A stretch of 64,000 nt of DNA from Gilliamella sp. wkB308 (lineage in GTDB: Bacteria; Pseudomonadota; Gammaproteobacteria; Enterobacterales; Orbaceae). Below the pieces are notes generated by a model. The model was not told the DNA's origin. It searched no databases and was given only the letters and a program-made list of their open reading frames with translations. Below, piece by piece: positions 21,501-32,559 of this stretch (positions are counted from its first letter, which is position 1; every line of letters begins with the position of its first letter). Made by a program: the position numbers and the translations under genes. Where the stretch lies: the NCBI RefSeq assembly GCF_001690185.1, contig NZ_LZGN01000045.1, positions 1 to 64,000 of the forward strand. Direction: 5' to 3'.

Positions 21501-22794
21501 ATCTGTGAAGTGTTGGTGCACGGTTTAGTAATACTGGATGTTCACGGATAACTTCATCTAAGATATCCCAAACAATCGCATCTTCACGTTCAACCATTTT
21601 CTTCGCAGCTTTGATGGTTGTTGCATAGCCACGACGCTCTAATTTACCGTAGATAAATGGTTTGAAAAGCTCAAGTGCCATCTTTTTCGGTAAACCACAT
21701 TGGTGTAAACGCAAGTATGGCCCTACTGTAATTACAGAACGACCTGAGTAGTCAACACGTTTACCTAATAGGTTTTGACGGAAACGACCTTGCTTACCTT
21801 TAATCATATCGGCAAGTGATTTTAATGGACGTTTGTTTGAACCGGTAATAGCACGACCACGGCGACCATTATCTAATAATGCGTCGACAGATTCTTGTAA
21901 CATACGTTTTTCATTACGTACAATAATATCTGGCGCAGCTAAGTCTAATAAACGTTTTAAACGGTTATTACGGTTGATCACTCGACGATAAAGATCATTC
22001 AAATCTGATGTTGCAAAACGTCCGCCATCAAGTGGTACTAATGGACGTAAATCTGGTGGCAACACAGGCAATACGTTTAAGATCATCCATTCAGGTTTAT
22101 TTTCTGATTGAATGAATGCTTCAATAATCTTAATCCGTTTAGTGATTTTTTTCCGTTTTGTTTCAGAGTTTGTTGTTGAAAGTTCGTCACGTAGTGCTTC
22201 ACATTCAGCTTGTACATCAATATTACGCAACAACTCTTGGATAGCTTCGGCACCCATGCGAGCATCGAATTCATCACCAAACTCTTCTAACGCATCTAAA
22301 TATTGCTCTTCTGTTAAGATTTGACCACGCTCTAAGTTGGTCATACCACCATCAAGAACCATAAATGATTCAAAATAAAGAACACGTTCGATATCACGAA
22401 GTGGCATATCTAACAATAAACCAATACGAGATGGTAATGATTTTAAAAACCAGATGTGTGCAGTTGGCGATGCAAGTTCAATATGCCCCATACGCTCACG
22501 ACGTACTTTCGCTTGTGTTACTTCAACGCCACATTTTTCACAGATCACACCACGGTGTTTTAAACGTTTATATTTTCCACATAAACATTCATAGTCTTTA
22601 ACTGGTCCAAAAATACGCGCACAAAACAATCCATCACGCTCAGGTTTGAACGTTCGATAGTTGATTGTTTCAGGTTTTTTAACTTCACCAAAAGACCATG
22701 AACGAATCATATCAGGAGAGGCAAGACCTATCTTGATAGCATCAAAATCTTCTGTTTTTGTCTGTGCTTTTAGAAACTTTAGTAAGTCTTTCAC
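18577..22794 (-). CDS. rpoC: RNA polymerase subunit beta'
   Basis: 1405-residue catalytic subunit (E. coli 1407). Motifs in order: the N-terminal zinc site [19 protein letters not shown], the Mg-binding [12 protein letters not shown] loop, the bridge-helix and trigger-loop region near [19 protein letters not shown], and the second zinc site (Cys in [18 protein letters not shown]). The C-terminal tail is present. It lies 91 bases downstream of rpoB, and GGCTCCTATGGAG around the start region provides AGGAG-like pairing. No truncation is seen. Confidence 0.99.
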   Translation of the reverse strand: MKDLLKFLKAQTKTEDFDAIKIGLASPDMIRSWSFGEVKKPETINYRTFKPERDGLFCARIFGPVKDYECLCGKYKRLKHRGVICEKCGVEVTQAKVRRERMGHIELASPTAHIWFLKSLPSRIGLLLDMPLRDIERVLYFESFMVLDGGMTNLERGQILTEEQYLDALEEFGDEFDARMGAEAIQELLRNIDVQAECEALRDELSTTNSETKRKKITKRIKIIEAFIQSENKPEWMILNVLPVLPPDLRPLVPLDGGRFATSDLNDLYRRVINRNNRLKRLLDLAAPDIIVRNEKRMLQESVDALLDNGRRGRAITGSNKRPLKSLADMIKGKQGRFRQNLLGKRVDYSGRSVITVGPYLRLHQCGLPKKMALELFKPFIYGKLERRGYATTIKAAKKMVEREDAIVWDILDEVIREHPVLLNRAPTLHRLGIQAFEPILIEGKAIQLHPLVCAAFNADFDGDQMAVHVPLTLEAQLEARALMMSTNNILSPASGEPIIVPSQDVVLGLYYMTRDKVNAKGEGMILTGPKEAEKLYRLGLVELHAKVKVRITESQRNSVGEWEETTSVIDTTVGRAILWLIMPKGMSYSVINQPLGKKAISRILNICYRQLGMKETVILADQVMYTGFAYAARSGVSVGIDDMEIPAKKLQIINEAEIEVAEIQEQFQSGLVTAGERYNKVIDIWAAANERVAKAMMDNLSTEKVINREGKEEVQSSFNSIYMMADSGARGSAAQIRQLAGMRGLMAKPDGSIIETPITANFREGLNVLQYFISTHGARKGLADTALKTANSGYLTRRLVDVAQDLVVIEDDCGTLEGVVMTPVIEGGDVKEPLRERVLGRVTAEDVLKPGSADILIPRNTLLDESYCDLLEAESVDSVKVRSVVSCDTDFGVCAKCYGRDLARGHLVNKGEAIGVIAAQSIGEPGTQLTMRTFHIGGAASRAAAESSVQVKNKGSIKLTNAKFVTNPDKKLVITSRNAELTIIDDLGRMKETYKVPYGSILTKGNGAAVDAGETVANWDPHTMPVISEAKGFVKFVDMVDGQTITRQTDELTGLSSIVILDVAERTGVGKDLRPAIKIVDAKGKDIYVAGTEMLAQYFLPGKALVQLEDGAEINVGDTLARIPQASVGTKDITGGLPRVADLFEARKPKESAILAEIDGIISFGKETKGKRRLIITPLDGSEPYEEMIPKWRQLNVFEGEQVGRGDVISDGPESAHDILRLRGVNAVTRYIVNEVQEVYRLQGVKINDKHIEVIVRQMLRKATVIHPGGSRLLDGEQLEVSRLKIINRELEAQGKEPIVYLHDLLGITKASLTTESFISAASFQETTRVLTEAAVAGKNDELRGLKENVIVGRLIPAGTGYAYHKERLRKRAMPSSDDIQTTISAEEATANLAELLNSAEENQ

Positions 22795-22885
22795 AATTGG
22801 CTCCTATGGAGTTAAACCAATTAGATAACTTATTATCGCTAATAAGTTATCCCTATAAATAGAAATCATTTTTAGTGAGTGAAGA

Positions 22886-25800
22886 TTACTCTTCATCTAA
22901 CTCGATATTAATACCTAACGAACGAATCTCTTTTAACAATACATTAAATGATTCTGGTATCGCCGGTTCCATACGATGATCACCATCTACAATATTTTTA
23001 TACATCTTAGTACGGCCGTTTACGTCATCTGATTTAACCGTTAGCATTTCTTGTAGTGTGTAAGCAGCACCATAAGCTTCAAGTGCCCATACTTCCATCT
23101 CACCGAAACGCTGACCACCAAATTGAGCTTTACCACCCAATGGCTGTTGAGTAACCAGACTATATGAACCTGTAGAACGTGCATGCATCTTATCATCAAC
23201 TAAGTGATTTAATTTCAGCATGTACATATAACCTACCGTTACCGGACGTTCAAACTGTTCACCTGTACGACCATCATACAATGTAATTTGGCCTGAAGTC
23301 GGCAAATCACCCAATTCTAGTAATGACTTGATTTCTTGCTCTTTTGCACCATCAAACACTGGTGTAGCAAGTGGCATACCATTACGTAAATTTTGTGCCA
23401 ATGTCATCACTTCTTGATCGGTAAATTCTGCAACATTAACTTTTTGTGCAGCACCCAAACCAAGATCGTATGCTTTTTGGATAAACTCACGTAATTTAGC
23501 AAGTTCTTGCTGTTCTTTAAGCATTGTATCAATTTTTTGACCAATACCTTTAGCCGCCATACCTAAGTGGGTTTCTAGAATCTGTCCAATGTTCATACGA
23601 GATGGAACCCCTAGTGGGTTTAACACGATATCAACTGGACGACCTTTGTCATCATATGGCATATCTTCAATTGGATTAATCTTAGAGATAACCCCTTTGT
23701 TACCATGACGACCCGCCATTTTATCACCAGGCTGAATTTGACGTTTAACCGCTAAGTAAACTTTAACAATTTTGAGAACACCAGGTTGTAAATCATCACC
23801 TTGTGTAATCTTCATGCGTTTAGCTTCAAGTTTTTTGTTAAACTCAAGTTTAATTTCTTCGTGCTGTTCAGCAAGTTGCTCTAACTGTGCTTGTTTGCTT
23901 TCGTTTGAAATACCGATTGTTAACCATTTTTCTCGTGGTAAGGCATCTAATTTATCAGCTTTAATACCACCTGAAATTAACACATCACGAATACGCGCAA
24001 ATAAAGCTGCTTCTAAGATTTTAAGCTCTTCAGTTAAATCTTTTCTTGCTTGTTTAAGTTGCATCTCTTCAATTTCAAGTGCACGTTTATCTTTTTGTAC
24101 ACCATCACGAGTGAAGACTTGGACATCAATAACCGTACCAGAAACACCATTTGGTACACGTAAAGACGTATCTTTAACGTCAGATGCTTTTTCACCGAAA
24201 ATTGCACGTAGTAATTTTTCTTCTGGTGTTAATTGTGTTTCACCTTTAGGCGTCACTTTACCAACAAGAATATCACCACCTTTAACTTCAGCACCGATAT
24301 AAACAATACCTGATTCATCTAATTTAGAAAGCGCTGCTTCACCCACATTTGGAATATCAGCTGTGATTTCTTCAGCACCTAATTTAGTATCTCGAGATAC
24401 ACAAGATAACTCTTGAATATGGATCGAGGTGAAACGATCATCTTGTACCACTTTTTCAGAAACTAAAATAGAATCCTCAAAGTTATAACCATTCCATGGC
24501 ATAAATGCCACGCGCATGTTTTGACCTAATGCAAGTTCACCTAAATCAGTTGATGGACCATCTGCAAGTACATCACCACGTTCAACTTTTTCGCCTAATT
24601 CCACACATGGAATTTGATTGATACAGGTATTTTGGTTAGAACGGGTATATTTAGTTAAGTTATAAATATCAATCCCTGTTTCACCCGCATACATTTCATC
24701 AGCATTTACATTGACTACGATACGTGACGCATCAACATATTGAACAGTACCACCACGACGAGCAACGGCTGTTACACCTGAGTCAACAGCTACCGCACGT
24801 TCCATACCGGTACCAACAAATGGTTTTTCCGCTTTTAACGTCGGAACGGCTTGACGTTGCATGTTTGCACCCATCAAAGCACGGTTCGCATCGTCATGTT
24901 CCAAGAATGGGATTAATGACGCACCGACTGACACGATTTGTTGTGTTGAAACGTCCATATAATGAACTTGTTCTGGACTATATAAGCCTGACTCACCATT
25001 TAAACGACAAGTCACTAAATCTTCTTTAAAGCGACCTTCTTCATCAAGGTTTGAGTTTGCCTGTGCAATAACAAATTCACTTTCGTCAATCGCTGATAAA
25101 TAATTAATTTCATCAGTCACAACACCGTCAATCACTCGACGATATGGTGTTTCTAAGAAACCATACTCATTAGTACGAGAATAGACCGCTAACGAGTTAA
25201 TCAAACCGATATTTGGACCTTCAGGCGTTTCAATCGGACATACACGACCATAATGAGTTGGATGTACGTCACGTACTTCAAAGCCTGCTCGCTCACGAGT
25301 TAAACCACCCGGACCTAATGCAGAAATACGACGTTTATGCGTAATTTCAGATAATGGATTGTTTTGATCCATAAACTGAGATAACTGGCTAGAACCAAAG
25401 AACTCACGGATTGCCGCTGAAATTGGTTTAGCATTAATCATATCTTGTGGCATTAATGAATCAAGATCACCTAAAGATAAACGCTCTTTCACGGCTCTTT
25501 CAACACGTACTAAACCAATACGGAATTGGTTTTCTGCCATTTCACCAACGCTACGAATACGACGATTACCTAAATGGTCGATATCATCAACATCGCCATG
25601 ACCATTACGAATACTGATTAATTTCTTCATAACGTCAACGATATCATCTTTAGTTAAAACGCTTTGACCTTCAATATCATCACGCCCTAAAGAACGATTA
25701 AACTTCATTCGACCAACCGCTGATAAATCATAACGTTCATCAGAGAAGAATAAGTTGTCAAATAACGCTTCTGCAGCTTCTTTTGTTGGTGGCTCGCCCG

Positions 25801-26914
25801 GTCGCATCATGCGATAAATTTCAACTAATGCACCTAAACGATCGCGTGTTGAATCAACATTTAATGTTTCAGAGATAAATGCACCATGATCAAGATCATT
25901 GGTGAATAATGTTTCAATTTTTTTGTAGCCTGCATTGGTTAATTCTAATAACAATTCTAATGAAATTGGTGTATTAGCAAATGCAATTACTTCACCTGTT
26001 GCGTCATTAACATAGTTTTTAGCAAGCACTTTATTAACGATGTATTCAACAGGTACATCAATTTTGCTTACTTTATCTTTTTCTAATTCACGAATATGAC
26101 GTGCAGTAATACGGCGACCTTTTTCAGCGTACACTTTACCTTTTGATTCAATATCAAATAAGGCTGTTTCACCACGTAAACGCTCTGGGACTAAATCCAT
26201 TTTTAATTTGGATTTGCCAACTTCAAAAATGGTTTTCTCAAAGAAGATATTTAAAATTTCTTCTGTTTCATAACCTAATGCGCGCAAAATAATTGTTGCT
26301 GGAAGTTTACGACGACGGTCAATACGAGCAAAAAGATTGTCTTTTGGATCAAATTCGAAATCAAGCCAAGAGCCACGATAAGGAATAATCCGAGCATTAT
26401 ATAAAACTTTACCAGAAGAGTGTGTTTTACCTTTATCACTATCAAAGAACACACCTGGACTACGATGTAACTGTGAAACGATTACCCGTTCGGTGCCATT
26501 GATTACAAATGTTCCATTGTCCGTCATTAAAGGAATTTCGCCCATGTAGACGTCTTGCTCTTTAATATCTTTTACAGTTCCTTCTGGTGCATCTTTATCA
26601 TAAATAACTAAACGTAATTTTACGCGCAACGGTGCTGAGTAAGTGATCCCTCTAATTTGACATTCTTTTACATCAAACACAGGTTCGCCCATCTTAAAGC
26701 TCACGTATTGTAACTCAGCATTACCACTATAACTTTTTATCGGAAATATTGAACGAAAAGCGGCTTCTAAACCATACTGACCTTCTGGATCTTGCTCAAT
26801 AAATTTCTGGAACGAATCAAGTTGAATAGAAAGAAGATACGGTATATCCAAGACTTGTGGACGCTTACCAAAATTCTTACGAATTCGTTTTTTCTCGGTA
26901 TAAGAGTAAACCAT
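22886..26914 (-). CDS. rpoB: RNA polymerase subunit beta
   Basis: 1342 residues, the same length as E. coli RpoB. The rifampicin region has [19 protein letters not shown] followed by [13 protein letters not shown]. The commonly mutated resistance positions hold the sensitive-type residues. The catalytic-site segments [13 protein letters not shown] and the flap region are intact. The leader between rplL and rpoB (245 bases) contains the conserved attenuator, so rpoBC receives only part of the ribosomal-protein transcription. Confidence 0.99.
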   Translation of the reverse strand: MVYSYTEKKRIRKNFGKRPQVLDIPYLLSIQLDSFQKFIEQDPEGQYGLEAAFRSIFPIKSYSGNAELQYVSFKMGEPVFDVKECQIRGITYSAPLRVKLRLVIYDKDAPEGTVKDIKEQDVYMGEIPLMTDNGTFVINGTERVIVSQLHRSPGVFFDSDKGKTHSSGKVLYNARIIPYRGSWLDFEFDPKDNLFARIDRRRKLPATIILRALGYETEEILNIFFEKTIFEVGKSKLKMDLVPERLRGETALFDIESKGKVYAEKGRRITARHIRELEKDKVSKIDVPVEYIVNKVLAKNYVNDATGEVIAFANTPISLELLLELTNAGYKKIETLFTNDLDHGAFISETLNVDSTRDRLGALVEIYRMMRPGEPPTKEAAEALFDNLFFSDERYDLSAVGRMKFNRSLGRDDIEGQSVLTKDDIVDVMKKLISIRNGHGDVDDIDHLGNRRIRSVGEMAENQFRIGLVRVERAVKERLSLGDLDSLMPQDMINAKPISAAIREFFGSSQLSQFMDQNNPLSEITHKRRISALGPGGLTRERAGFEVRDVHPTHYGRVCPIETPEGPNIGLINSLAVYSRTNEYGFLETPYRRVIDGVVTDEINYLSAIDESEFVIAQANSNLDEEGRFKEDLVTCRLNGESGLYSPEQVHYMDVSTQQIVSVGASLIPFLEHDDANRALMGANMQRQAVPTLKAEKPFVGTGMERAVAVDSGVTAVARRGGTVQYVDASRIVVNVNADEMYAGETGIDIYNLTKYTRSNQNTCINQIPCVELGEKVERGDVLADGPSTDLGELALGQNMRVAFMPWNGYNFEDSILVSEKVVQDDRFTSIHIQELSCVSRDTKLGAEEITADIPNVGEAALSKLDESGIVYIGAEVKGGDILVGKVTPKGETQLTPEEKLLRAIFGEKASDVKDTSLRVPNGVSGTVIDVQVFTRDGVQKDKRALEIEEMQLKQARKDLTEELKILEAALFARIRDVLISGGIKADKLDALPREKWLTIGISNESKQAQLEQLAEQHEEIKLEFNKKLEAKRMKITQGDDLQPGVLKIVKVYLAVKRQIQPGDKMAGRHGNKGVISKINPIEDMPYDDKGRPVDIVLNPLGVPSRMNIGQILETHLGMAAKGIGQKIDTMLKEQQELAKLREFIQKAYDLGLGAAQKVNVAEFTDQEVMTLAQNLRNGMPLATPVFDGAKEQEIKSLLELGDLPTSGQITLYDGRTGEQFERPVTVGYMYMLKLNHLVDDKMHARSTGSYSLVTQQPLGGKAQFGGQRFGEMEVWALEAYGAAYTLQEMLTVKSDDVNGRTKMYKNIVDGDHRMEPAIPESFNVLLKEIRSLGINIELDEE

Positions 26915-27114
26915 TAGTTCCTCAACTTGCTTATCTGCTATTTTAGCATGATTAAATATTCATCAGGAGCACTTCAATCGAGTAATAACGCCTGACACCT
27001 CATCGAAAATATCTATAAATATCAATTGATTAGGCTTAATAAATATACTATTTCTTTATTGCTTTTTATTGATAGTCTTCAAATAAAATTCTTCGACTTT
27101 TTACAGCGCAAAAA

Positions 27115-27137
27115 GGCTGGAGGTAAAACCCCCAGCC
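27115..27137 (-). terminator. rplL-rpoB attenuator hairpin
   Basis: On the leftward transcript GGCTGG-G-GGT, loop TTT, ACC-T-CCAGCC is followed by TTTTTGCGCTGTAA. The position and even the TTTTTGCGCTGTAA tail match the partial terminator in E. coli that lets only a fraction of transcripts continue from rplL into rpoB. Confidence 0.85.
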
Positions 27138-27159
27138 ATTTAGCTTGCTATCGATTAAC

Positions 27160-27528
27160 TTATTTAAGTTCGACAGCTGCACCAGATTCTTCAAGTGCCT
27201 TTTTAAGTTCTTCAGCATCAGCTTTGCTAACACCTTCTTTAACTGTTGCAGGAGCTGATTCAACAAGATCTTTAGCTTCTTTTAAGCCTAAACCAGTTGC
27301 ACCACGAACTGCTTTGATAACAGCTACTTTATTTGCACCAACATCTTTTAAGATTACATCAAATTCAGTTTTCTCTTCAGCTGCTTCAGCTGGACCTGCT
27401 GCTGCAACTGCAACAGCTGCTGCTGCAGAAACACCGAATTTTTCTTCCATCATAGATACTAGTTCAACAACGTCCATTACAGACATTTCAGCAACTGCAT
27501 CTAAAATTTGTTCTTTAGTGATAGACAT
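27160..27528 (-). CDS. rplL: 50S ribosomal protein L7/L12
   Basis: 122-residue stalk protein that recruits translational GTPases. It has an N-terminal dimerisation domain ([20 protein letters not shown]), an alanine-rich hinge (about 37-52) and the C-terminal factor-binding domain with [20 protein letters not shown]. The start is at 27528; a GTG-less upstream in-frame extension of five residues does not match the family. L10 is directly upstream, and L10 is the anchoring partner of the L12 dimers. Confidence 0.98.
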   Translation of the reverse strand: MSITKEQILDAVAEMSVMDVVELVSMMEEKFGVSAAAAVAVAAAGPAEAAEEKTEFDVILKDVGANKVAVIKAVRGATGLGLKEAKDLVESAPATVKEGVSKADAEELKKALEESGAAVELK

Positions 27529-27586
27529 AATATAGTTTCCCAAATTTACAATTTTTAATTAATAAAATTCGTCATCATACTGCTAA

Positions 27587-28084
27587 TTAAGCAGCTTCTT
27601 TTTGATCACGAACAGCTGCAAGAGTACGAACCAATTTGCCAGCTGCGGCTTCTTTCATGGTTGACATCAAGCGAGCTAATGCTTCTTCATAAGTAGGTAA
27701 TGTTGCTAAGCGATCAATGTTCGCTGCAGTAATTAACTCACCTTCAAAGGCTGCGGCTTTAATCTCAAATTTATCGTTTTCTTTTGCAAACGCTTTAAAA
27801 ATACGCGCAGCAGCACCTGGGTGCTCGTTTGAAAACGCAATTAGAGTAGGACCAACAAACGTATCTTTTAAACACTCATATTGAGTGCCCTCTACAACAC
27901 GGCGTAATAGCGTATTACGAACAACACGCATATAAACACCCGCTTCACGAGCAGATTTACGTAATGCAGTCATTTTTTCTACAGTTACGCCACGAGAATC
28001 GGCAACAACTGCAGATAGCGCACCTTTGGCGATTTCATTAACTTCAGCAACAATTTCTTGTTTATTTTGAAGATTTAGTGCCAT
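27587..28084 (-). CDS. rplJ: 50S ribosomal protein L10
   Basis: 165 residues, equal to E. coli L10. It begins [15 protein letters not shown], and the internal [20 protein letters not shown]-binding segment is conserved. I chose the ATG at 28084 because AGGAGC lies seven bases upstream and E. coli L10 starts there; an upstream in-frame start adds ten unmatched residues. L10 binds 23S rRNA and the stalk dimers. With L12 it also represses its own translation through the leader upstream. Confidence 0.97.
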   Translation of the reverse strand: MALNLQNKQEIVAEVNEIAKGALSAVVADSRGVTVEKMTALRKSAREAGVYMRVVRNTLLRRVVEGTQYECLKDTFVGPTLIAFSNEHPGAAARIFKAFAKENDKFEIKAAAFEGELITAANIDRLATLPTYEEALARLMSTMKEAAAGKLVRTLAAVRDQKEAA

Positions 28085-28195
28085 TGGTTTTGCTCCTGGA
28101 TTAAAACTAGGCAAAGCCTAGACTTATTTAAACTAACTATAACAATATAGTTAGCACAACCACGATGAGCAGAATTCCTGTATTATATCTTATCA

Positions 28196-28289
28196 GGTTC
28201 TGTCACCGTCTACGTAGGAAAATTAAGTAATTAAACGTCAATTACACCTACGGTCTTGGACGGGGTCTGGTTAAGGCCAGACACCAACC
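28196..28289 (-). promoter_or_regulatory. L10 leader (autoregulatory mRNA structure)
   Basis: The leftward transcript between rplA and rplJ contains GGTTGGTGTCTGGCC, then CCAGACCCCGTCCAAGACC, and later CCTACGTAGACGGTGACAG. These match, block by block, the E. coli rplJ leader that binds the L10-L12 complex. Binding represses translation of rplJ and rplL when the proteins exceed rRNA. Confidence 0.85.
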
Positions 28290-28318
28290 GATTTTTTTGT
28301 TTAATTAATAATGATTAA

Positions 28319-29020
28319 TTAAACAGATGCATTCAATGTTGTTTGATCGATAGCAACACCAGCGCCCATAGTAGTAGAAAGACTTACTTTCTTAACAAAG
28401 ACACCTTTAGAAGATGCTGGTTTTGCACGTTTTAACGCAACAAGTAATGCTTCTAAATTTTCTTTAAGTTTAGCTGCATCAAAATCAGCTTTACCGATAG
28501 TCGTATGGATAATACCATTTTTATCATTACGGTAACGGATTTGACCTGCTTTCGCATTTTTTACTGCTTCAGCAACGTTAGGCGTTACAGTACCAACTTT
28601 AGGGTTTGGCATTAAACCACGTGGACCTAAAATTTGACCTAATTGACCAACTACACGCATAGCATCTGGTGATGCGATAACGACATCAAAATTCATTTCG
28701 CCTTTTTTGATTTGATCCGCAAGATCGTCCATACCAACTAATTCAGCACCAGCTTCTTTAGCTGCTTCTGCATTTGCACCTTGTGTAAACACAGCTACAC
28801 GAACGCTACGACCAGTACCATGTGGTAATACAATTGCACCACGAACATTTTGGTCTGATTTACGTGAATCAATACCTAAATTTACGGCAACATCAACGCT
28901 TTCAGTAAATTTAGCAGTTGCAAGCTCTTTTAATAAAGCAATTGCTTCGTTGATTTCATATTGTTTAGTTGCATTCACTTTTTCGCGGATAAGTTTAGCT
29001 TTCTTAGATAATTTAGCCAT
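28319..29020 (-). CDS. rplA: 50S ribosomal protein L1
   Basis: 233-residue L1 stalk protein, also the translational repressor of the rplK-rplA message in E. coli. The two-domain L1 fold is recognisable, with the conserved [12 protein letters not shown]-type segment ([15 protein letters not shown]). It starts 4 bases after the rplK stop, typical of the coupled L11 operon. Confidence 0.98.
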   Translation of the reverse strand: MAKLSKKAKLIREKVNATKQYEINEAIALLKELATAKFTESVDVAVNLGIDSRKSDQNVRGAIVLPHGTGRSVRVAVFTQGANAEAAKEAGAELVGMDDLADQIKKGEMNFDVVIASPDAMRVVGQLGQILGPRGLMPNPKVGTVTPNVAEAVKNAKAGQIRYRNDKNGIIHTTIGKADFDAAKLKENLEALLVALKRAKPASSKGVFVKKVSLSTTMGAGVAIDQTTLNASV

Positions 29021-29023
29021 TGA

Positions 29024-29452
29024 TTAACCCTCCACTTCCAAGCCCATTGAACGAGCAGTTCCTTCAATAGAACGCATCATTGATTCAATGGTAGCACCAT
29101 TCATATCTGCAGCTTTTAATTCAGCGATTTCGCGAATTTGAGCACTCGTTACTTTACCTACTTTTTTCTTGTTAGGCTCACCTGAACCAGACTTGATTTT
29201 AGCAGCTTTCTTTAATAGTACTGCCGCAGGAGGAGTCTTAGTAACAAAGGTGAATGAACGGTCTGAATAGACTGAAATAACAACTGGAATAGGTAGACCT
29301 TTTTCCATGCTTTCTGTTTTCGCATTAAATGCTTTACAGAATTCCATGATATTAACACCATGTTGACCAAGTGCTGGACCAACTGGTGGACTAGGATTTG
29401 CTGCACCAGCTGCAACTTGCAACTTGATGTAAGCCTGTACTTTTTTTGCCAT
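29024..29452 (-). CDS. rplK: 50S ribosomal protein L11
   Basis: 142 residues, the E. coli length. It begins [20 protein letters not shown] with the proline-rich [13 protein letters not shown] segment of the thiostrepton-binding N-domain. It ends in [12 protein letters not shown]. The start at 29452 is chosen because a longer in-frame start adds nine residues not present in the family. L11 forms the GTPase-associated centre and is needed for RelA activation. A promoter lies upstream, separate from fbaA. Confidence 0.97.
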   Translation of the reverse strand: MAKKVQAYIKLQVAAGAANPSPPVGPALGQHGVNIMEFCKAFNAKTESMEKGLPIPVVISVYSDRSFTFVTKTPPAAVLLKKAAKIKSGSGEPNKKKVGKVTSAQIREIAELKAADMNGATIESMMRSIEGTARSMGLEVEG

Positions 29453-29529
29453 TTTTTGGTTTCCTTCTCTCGGGTGCAAACGCTTCTATTATATAAATAG
29501 ACAGCTCCCCTAAGTTAAATGAGGGCAGA

Positions 29530-29558
29530 ATTATCCTACAATTGATATACAAATGCAA
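29530..29558 (-). promoter_or_regulatory. Promoter of the rplK operon
   Basis: On the minus strand -35 TTGCAT (29553-29558), a 17-base spacer and -10 GATAAT (29530-29535) lie about 80 bases upstream of the rplK start and downstream of the fbaA hairpin. Spacing and position make this the probable main promoter for rplKAJL-rpoBC. Confidence 0.6.
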
Positions 29559-29577
29559 GATTTATTTTATGAACAAT

Positions 29578-29611
29578 TAATACAAAGTAGGCGATTCCCC
29601 ACTTTGTATTA
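29578..29611 (-). terminator. Hairpin after fbaA
   Basis: An 11-bp perfect stem TAATACAAAGT/ACTTTGTATTA with extra inner G-C pairs lies 16 bases after the fbaA stop. The leftward tail is AT-rich but not a clean U-run. It probably separates the pgk-fbaA transcript from rplK. Confidence 0.6.
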
Positions 29612-29627
29612 AAAATGAAAACGTTAA

Positions 29628-30707
29628 TTAAAGTACGTTAACAGCGTTAAGTTCTTTAAATGCAAGTTCTAAACGAGCAACTAAAGAATCTTGACCTTTA
29701 CGTAACCAAACACGTGGATCATAGTATTTTTTGTTTGGCGCATCAGGTCCTTCTGGATTACCTAATTGACCTTGTAAATAAGCTTCATTTGCTTTGTAGT
29801 AATCTAAAATACCCGCCCAGTTAGCCCATTGAGTATCGGTATCGATATTCATTTTAATAACGCCATAACTAACTGCTTCTGCAATTTCTTCAGGTGTTGA
29901 GCCTGAACCACCATGGAATACGAAGTTCAGTGATTTTTCAGGTAAGTTGAATTTTTCTGATACGTATTTTTGTGAGTTATCTAAAATTTTTGGTGTTAAT
30001 TTAACATTACCTGGTTTATATACACCATGCACGTTACCAAATGATGCAGCGATAGTGAAACGAGGACTAATTTCGCTTAAACGCTCATAAGCATAAGCGA
30101 CATCTTCAGGTTGAGTATAAAGTGCTGAACTATCCATATGGCTGTTATCCACACCATCTTCTTCACCACCAGTACAACCTAATTCTAGCTCTAATGTCAT
30201 TTTCATTGCAGACATACGAGCAAGATACTGACAACAAATATCAATGTTATCTTTTAATGTTTCTTCTGACAGGTCGATCATGTGTGAAGAAAATAGTGGT
30301 TTACCGGTTTTAGCAAAGTGAGTTTCACCAGCATCAAGTAAGCCATCAACCCATGGAAGTAATTTTCTTGCACAGTGGTCAGTGTGAACAATCACTGGCA
30401 CACCATATTTTTCAGCCATTAAATGAACATGTTTTGCACCAGAGATAGCACCTAGTACTGCACATTCTTGTCCTTCTAATTTAAGACCTTTACCAGCGAT
30501 GAACTGTGCACCACCATTTGAGAATTGAACAATAACAGGAGAACCTACTTTTGCCGCTGTTTCAATTACCGCATTAATTGTGTTGGTATCAACACAGTTA
30601 ACTGCTGGTAAAGCAAAGTTATTTTCACGAGCGATTTGAAATACTTTTTGAACATCATCACCAGTTACAACACCGGGTTTAACGACATCAGAAATCTTTG
30701 TAGCCAT
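29628..30707 (-). CDS. fbaA: Fructose-bisphosphate aldolase class II
   Basis: Zinc-dependent cleavage of fructose 1,6-bisphosphate in glycolysis. 359 residues, equal to E. coli FbaA. Metal ligands appear in VHTDHCARK and in the later GNVHGVY and FHGGSGS segments, which also bind the dihydroxyacetone phosphate moiety. It follows pgk by 74 bases in the same direction, the pgk-fba order of enteric bacteria. Confidence 0.97.
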   Translation of the reverse strand: MATKISDVVKPGVVTGDDVQKVFQIARENNFALPAVNCVDTNTINAVIETAAKVGSPVIVQFSNGGAQFIAGKGLKLEGQECAVLGAISGAKHVHLMAEKYGVPVIVHTDHCARKLLPWVDGLLDAGETHFAKTGKPLFSSHMIDLSEETLKDNIDICCQYLARMSAMKMTLELELGCTGGEEDGVDNSHMDSSALYTQPEDVAYAYERLSEISPRFTIAASFGNVHGVYKPGNVKLTPKILDNSQKYVSEKFNLPEKSLNFVFHGGSGSTPEEIAEAVSYGVIKMNIDTDTQWANWAGILDYYKANEAYLQGQLGNPEGPDAPNKKYYDPRVWLRKGQDSLVARLELAFKELNAVNVL

Positions 30708-30781
30708 TTTATTACCTATGATTTAATTATTATAAAAAATAAAGGATGAGTAATCATCTCATCCTTTTTACTGAATCTATA

Positions 30782-31945
30782 TTATGCTTTTGCTCTCGCT
30801 TCTAACATTGCAACAGCAGGAAGTTTTTTACCTTCAACAAACTCAAGGAAGGCACCTCCACCAGTTGAGATGTAAGAAATTTTATCTTCAATTCCAAATA
30901 AGTCAATTGCAGCTAACGTATCACCACCACCGGCAATTGAAAAACCTTCACTATCAGCAATTGCTTTAGCAACAATTTCAGTCCCACGACGGAAATTAGG
31001 GAATTCAAATACACCAACTGGACCATTCCATAATATGGTTTTCGCTTTTTTAATAATATCAGCTAATGCTTCAGCTGATTTATCACCTAAATCAAGAATT
31101 TGTTCATTTTCTTTAACATCAGAAACTGATTTTTCTGTAGCCGTTGCTGTTTCACTGAATTCAGTCGCAACACGCACATCAGTAGGTACAGGAATATGAC
31201 AGTTAGCCATCAATTTTTTCGCTTCTGGGATTAAATCTGCTTCATACAGCGATTTACCTACATTATAACCTTCAGCCGCAATGAAAGTATTAGCAATACC
31301 ACCACCGACAATAATTTGATCAGCGATTTTTGAAAGCGAATCAAGTACAGTAAGTTTAGTTGATACTTTAGAACCCGCAACAATCGCAACCATTGGACGA
31401 GCTGGGTTATCAAGTGCTTTACCTAATGCATCAAGTTCAGCAGCTAATAAAGGACCAGCACAAGCAATTGGTGCAAATTTACCCACGCCATGCGTTGAAG
31501 CTTGAGCACGGTGAGCTGTTCCAAACGCATCCATTACATAGATATCACAAAGTGCAGCATATTTTTTTGATAATGTTTCATCATCTTTACCTTCACCTAC
31601 ATTGAAGCGTACATTTTCAAGAACCACTAATTCGCCTTCTTTAACATCTACACCATCAAGGTAATCTTTAACAAGACGGACAGGAAATGAAACATGTTCT
31701 TTTAAGTAATCAACGACTGGTTGCAACGAGAATTCAGGGTTGTATTCTCCTTCTGTTGGACGACCAATGTGAGAAGTCACCATCACTTTAGCGCCTTTTT
31801 TGATTGCTTCTTCAATTGTCGGTAATGATGCCTTGATACGTGCATCAGAAGTGACTTTACCATTTTTGACTGGTACATTAAGATCTGAACGAATAAATAA
31901 ACGTTTCCCTTTTAGATCAAGATCTTGCATTCTAATAACAGACAT
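30782..31945 (-). CDS. pgk: Phosphoglycerate kinase
   Basis: Glycolytic ATP-generating kinase, 387 residues, equal to E. coli Pgk. The N-terminal substrate-binding motif RSDLNVPVK and the C-terminal nucleotide region with [10 protein letters not shown] and [10 protein letters not shown] are intact. The start at 31945 ([17 protein letters not shown]) has AAGAGGAAG just upstream. A longer in-frame reading adds 45 hydrophobic residues with no family match and was dropped. It is divergent from rpsT. Confidence 0.97.
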   Translation of the reverse strand: MSVIRMQDLDLKGKRLFIRSDLNVPVKNGKVTSDARIKASLPTIEEAIKKGAKVMVTSHIGRPTEGEYNPEFSLQPVVDYLKEHVSFPVRLVKDYLDGVDVKEGELVVLENVRFNVGEGKDDETLSKKYAALCDIYVMDAFGTAHRAQASTHGVGKFAPIACAGPLLAAELDALGKALDNPARPMVAIVAGSKVSTKLTVLDSLSKIADQIIVGGGIANTFIAAEGYNVGKSLYEADLIPEAKKLMANCHIPVPTDVRVATEFSETATATEKSVSDVKENEQILDLGDKSAEALADIIKKAKTILWNGPVGVFEFPNFRRGTEIVAKAIADSEGFSIAGGGDTLAAIDLFGIEDKISYISTGGGAFLEFVEGKKLPAVAMLEARAKA

Positions 31946-32098
31946 GAGACTTCCTCTTAATAAAAAAATATAAATAAAAATAAACTTCACGTATTCTAAC
32001 ATAAAAATTCTTTTTAGGTTATAGCGATTATTGTTCAAATAGTAAACGTTTGTCATCAATGTGTAATTTATAAATTGCAAATTTTTTATGTAACAGCA

Positions 32099-32127
32099 TT
32101 GACAACTGGCAGAAAATCAGGCATATT
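32099..32127 (+). promoter_or_regulatory. rpsT promoter
   Basis: A perfect -35 TTGACA (32099-32104), 17-base spacer and -10 CATATT (32122-32127) lie about 47 bases upstream of the TTG start of rpsT. It is the only strong promoter-like pair in the rpsT-pgk divergent region. Confidence 0.6.
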
Positions 32128-32174
32128 TTGCCGCCTTATTAATATGTAATTTTATTTAAACTTGGGAGTTGACT

Positions 32175-32438
32175 TTGGCTAATATCAAATCAGCTAAAAA
32201 ACGTGCGGTTCAATCCGAAAAACGCCGTAAACATAATGCTAGTAACCGTTCAATGATGCGTACTTATATCAAGAAAGTTTACGCAGCTGTTGCAGCTGGT
32301 GATAAACAAACAGCTGAAGTAGCATTCAAAGACATGCAAGCAGTTGTTGACCGTCAAGCGGCTCGTGGCTTAATCCACAAAAATAAAGCTGCACGTCATA
32401 AAGCAAATTTAATTAAACAGATTAAAGCATTGGCTTAA
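32175..32438 (+). CDS. rpsT: 30S ribosomal protein S20 (TTG start)
   Basis: 87-residue basic helical protein binding 16S rRNA. It reads [20 protein letters not shown] from a TTG codon at 32175, preceded at six bases by GGGAG. E. coli rpsT also starts with UUG, and that weak start is part of S20 autogenous control. An earlier in-frame TTG at 32169 overlaps the ribosome site and is rejected. It is monocistronic, closed by a terminator. Confidence 0.96.
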   Translation: MANIKSAKKRAVQSEKRRKHNASNRSMMRTYIKKVYAAVAAGDKQTAEVAFKDMQAVVDRQAARGLIHKNKAARHKANLIKQIKALA

Positions 32439-32479
32439 TGCCCGAATCTGTTAACTATTGTAGTTAAAGAAAATGCTAA

Positions 32480-32501
32480 AAAGTGGTGTAAGCCACTTTT
32501 T
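32480..32501 (+). terminator. rpsT terminator
   Basis: A stem AAAGTGG/CCACTTT with a 6-base loop is followed by a run of seven T residues, 42 bases after the rpsT stop. A classic Rho-independent terminator. Confidence 0.88.
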
Positions 32502-32559
32502 TTATTTGTATAATAATCAGTTATTCCATATCAATAAAAAAAGAATAAGAGAGTATATT

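Noticed and set aside
23772-24302. 176-residue open frame antisense to rpoB
   Set aside because: Composition follows the opposite strand codons; rpoB is complete here and no start signal is present.
25290-25400. Possible rifampicin-resistance substitutions in rpoB
   Set aside because: The commonly mutated residues in the rifampicin cluster are the sensitive type.
27026-27535. 169-residue serine/alanine-rich frame antisense to rplL
   Set aside because: It is a shadow of the alanine-rich L7/L12 hinge.
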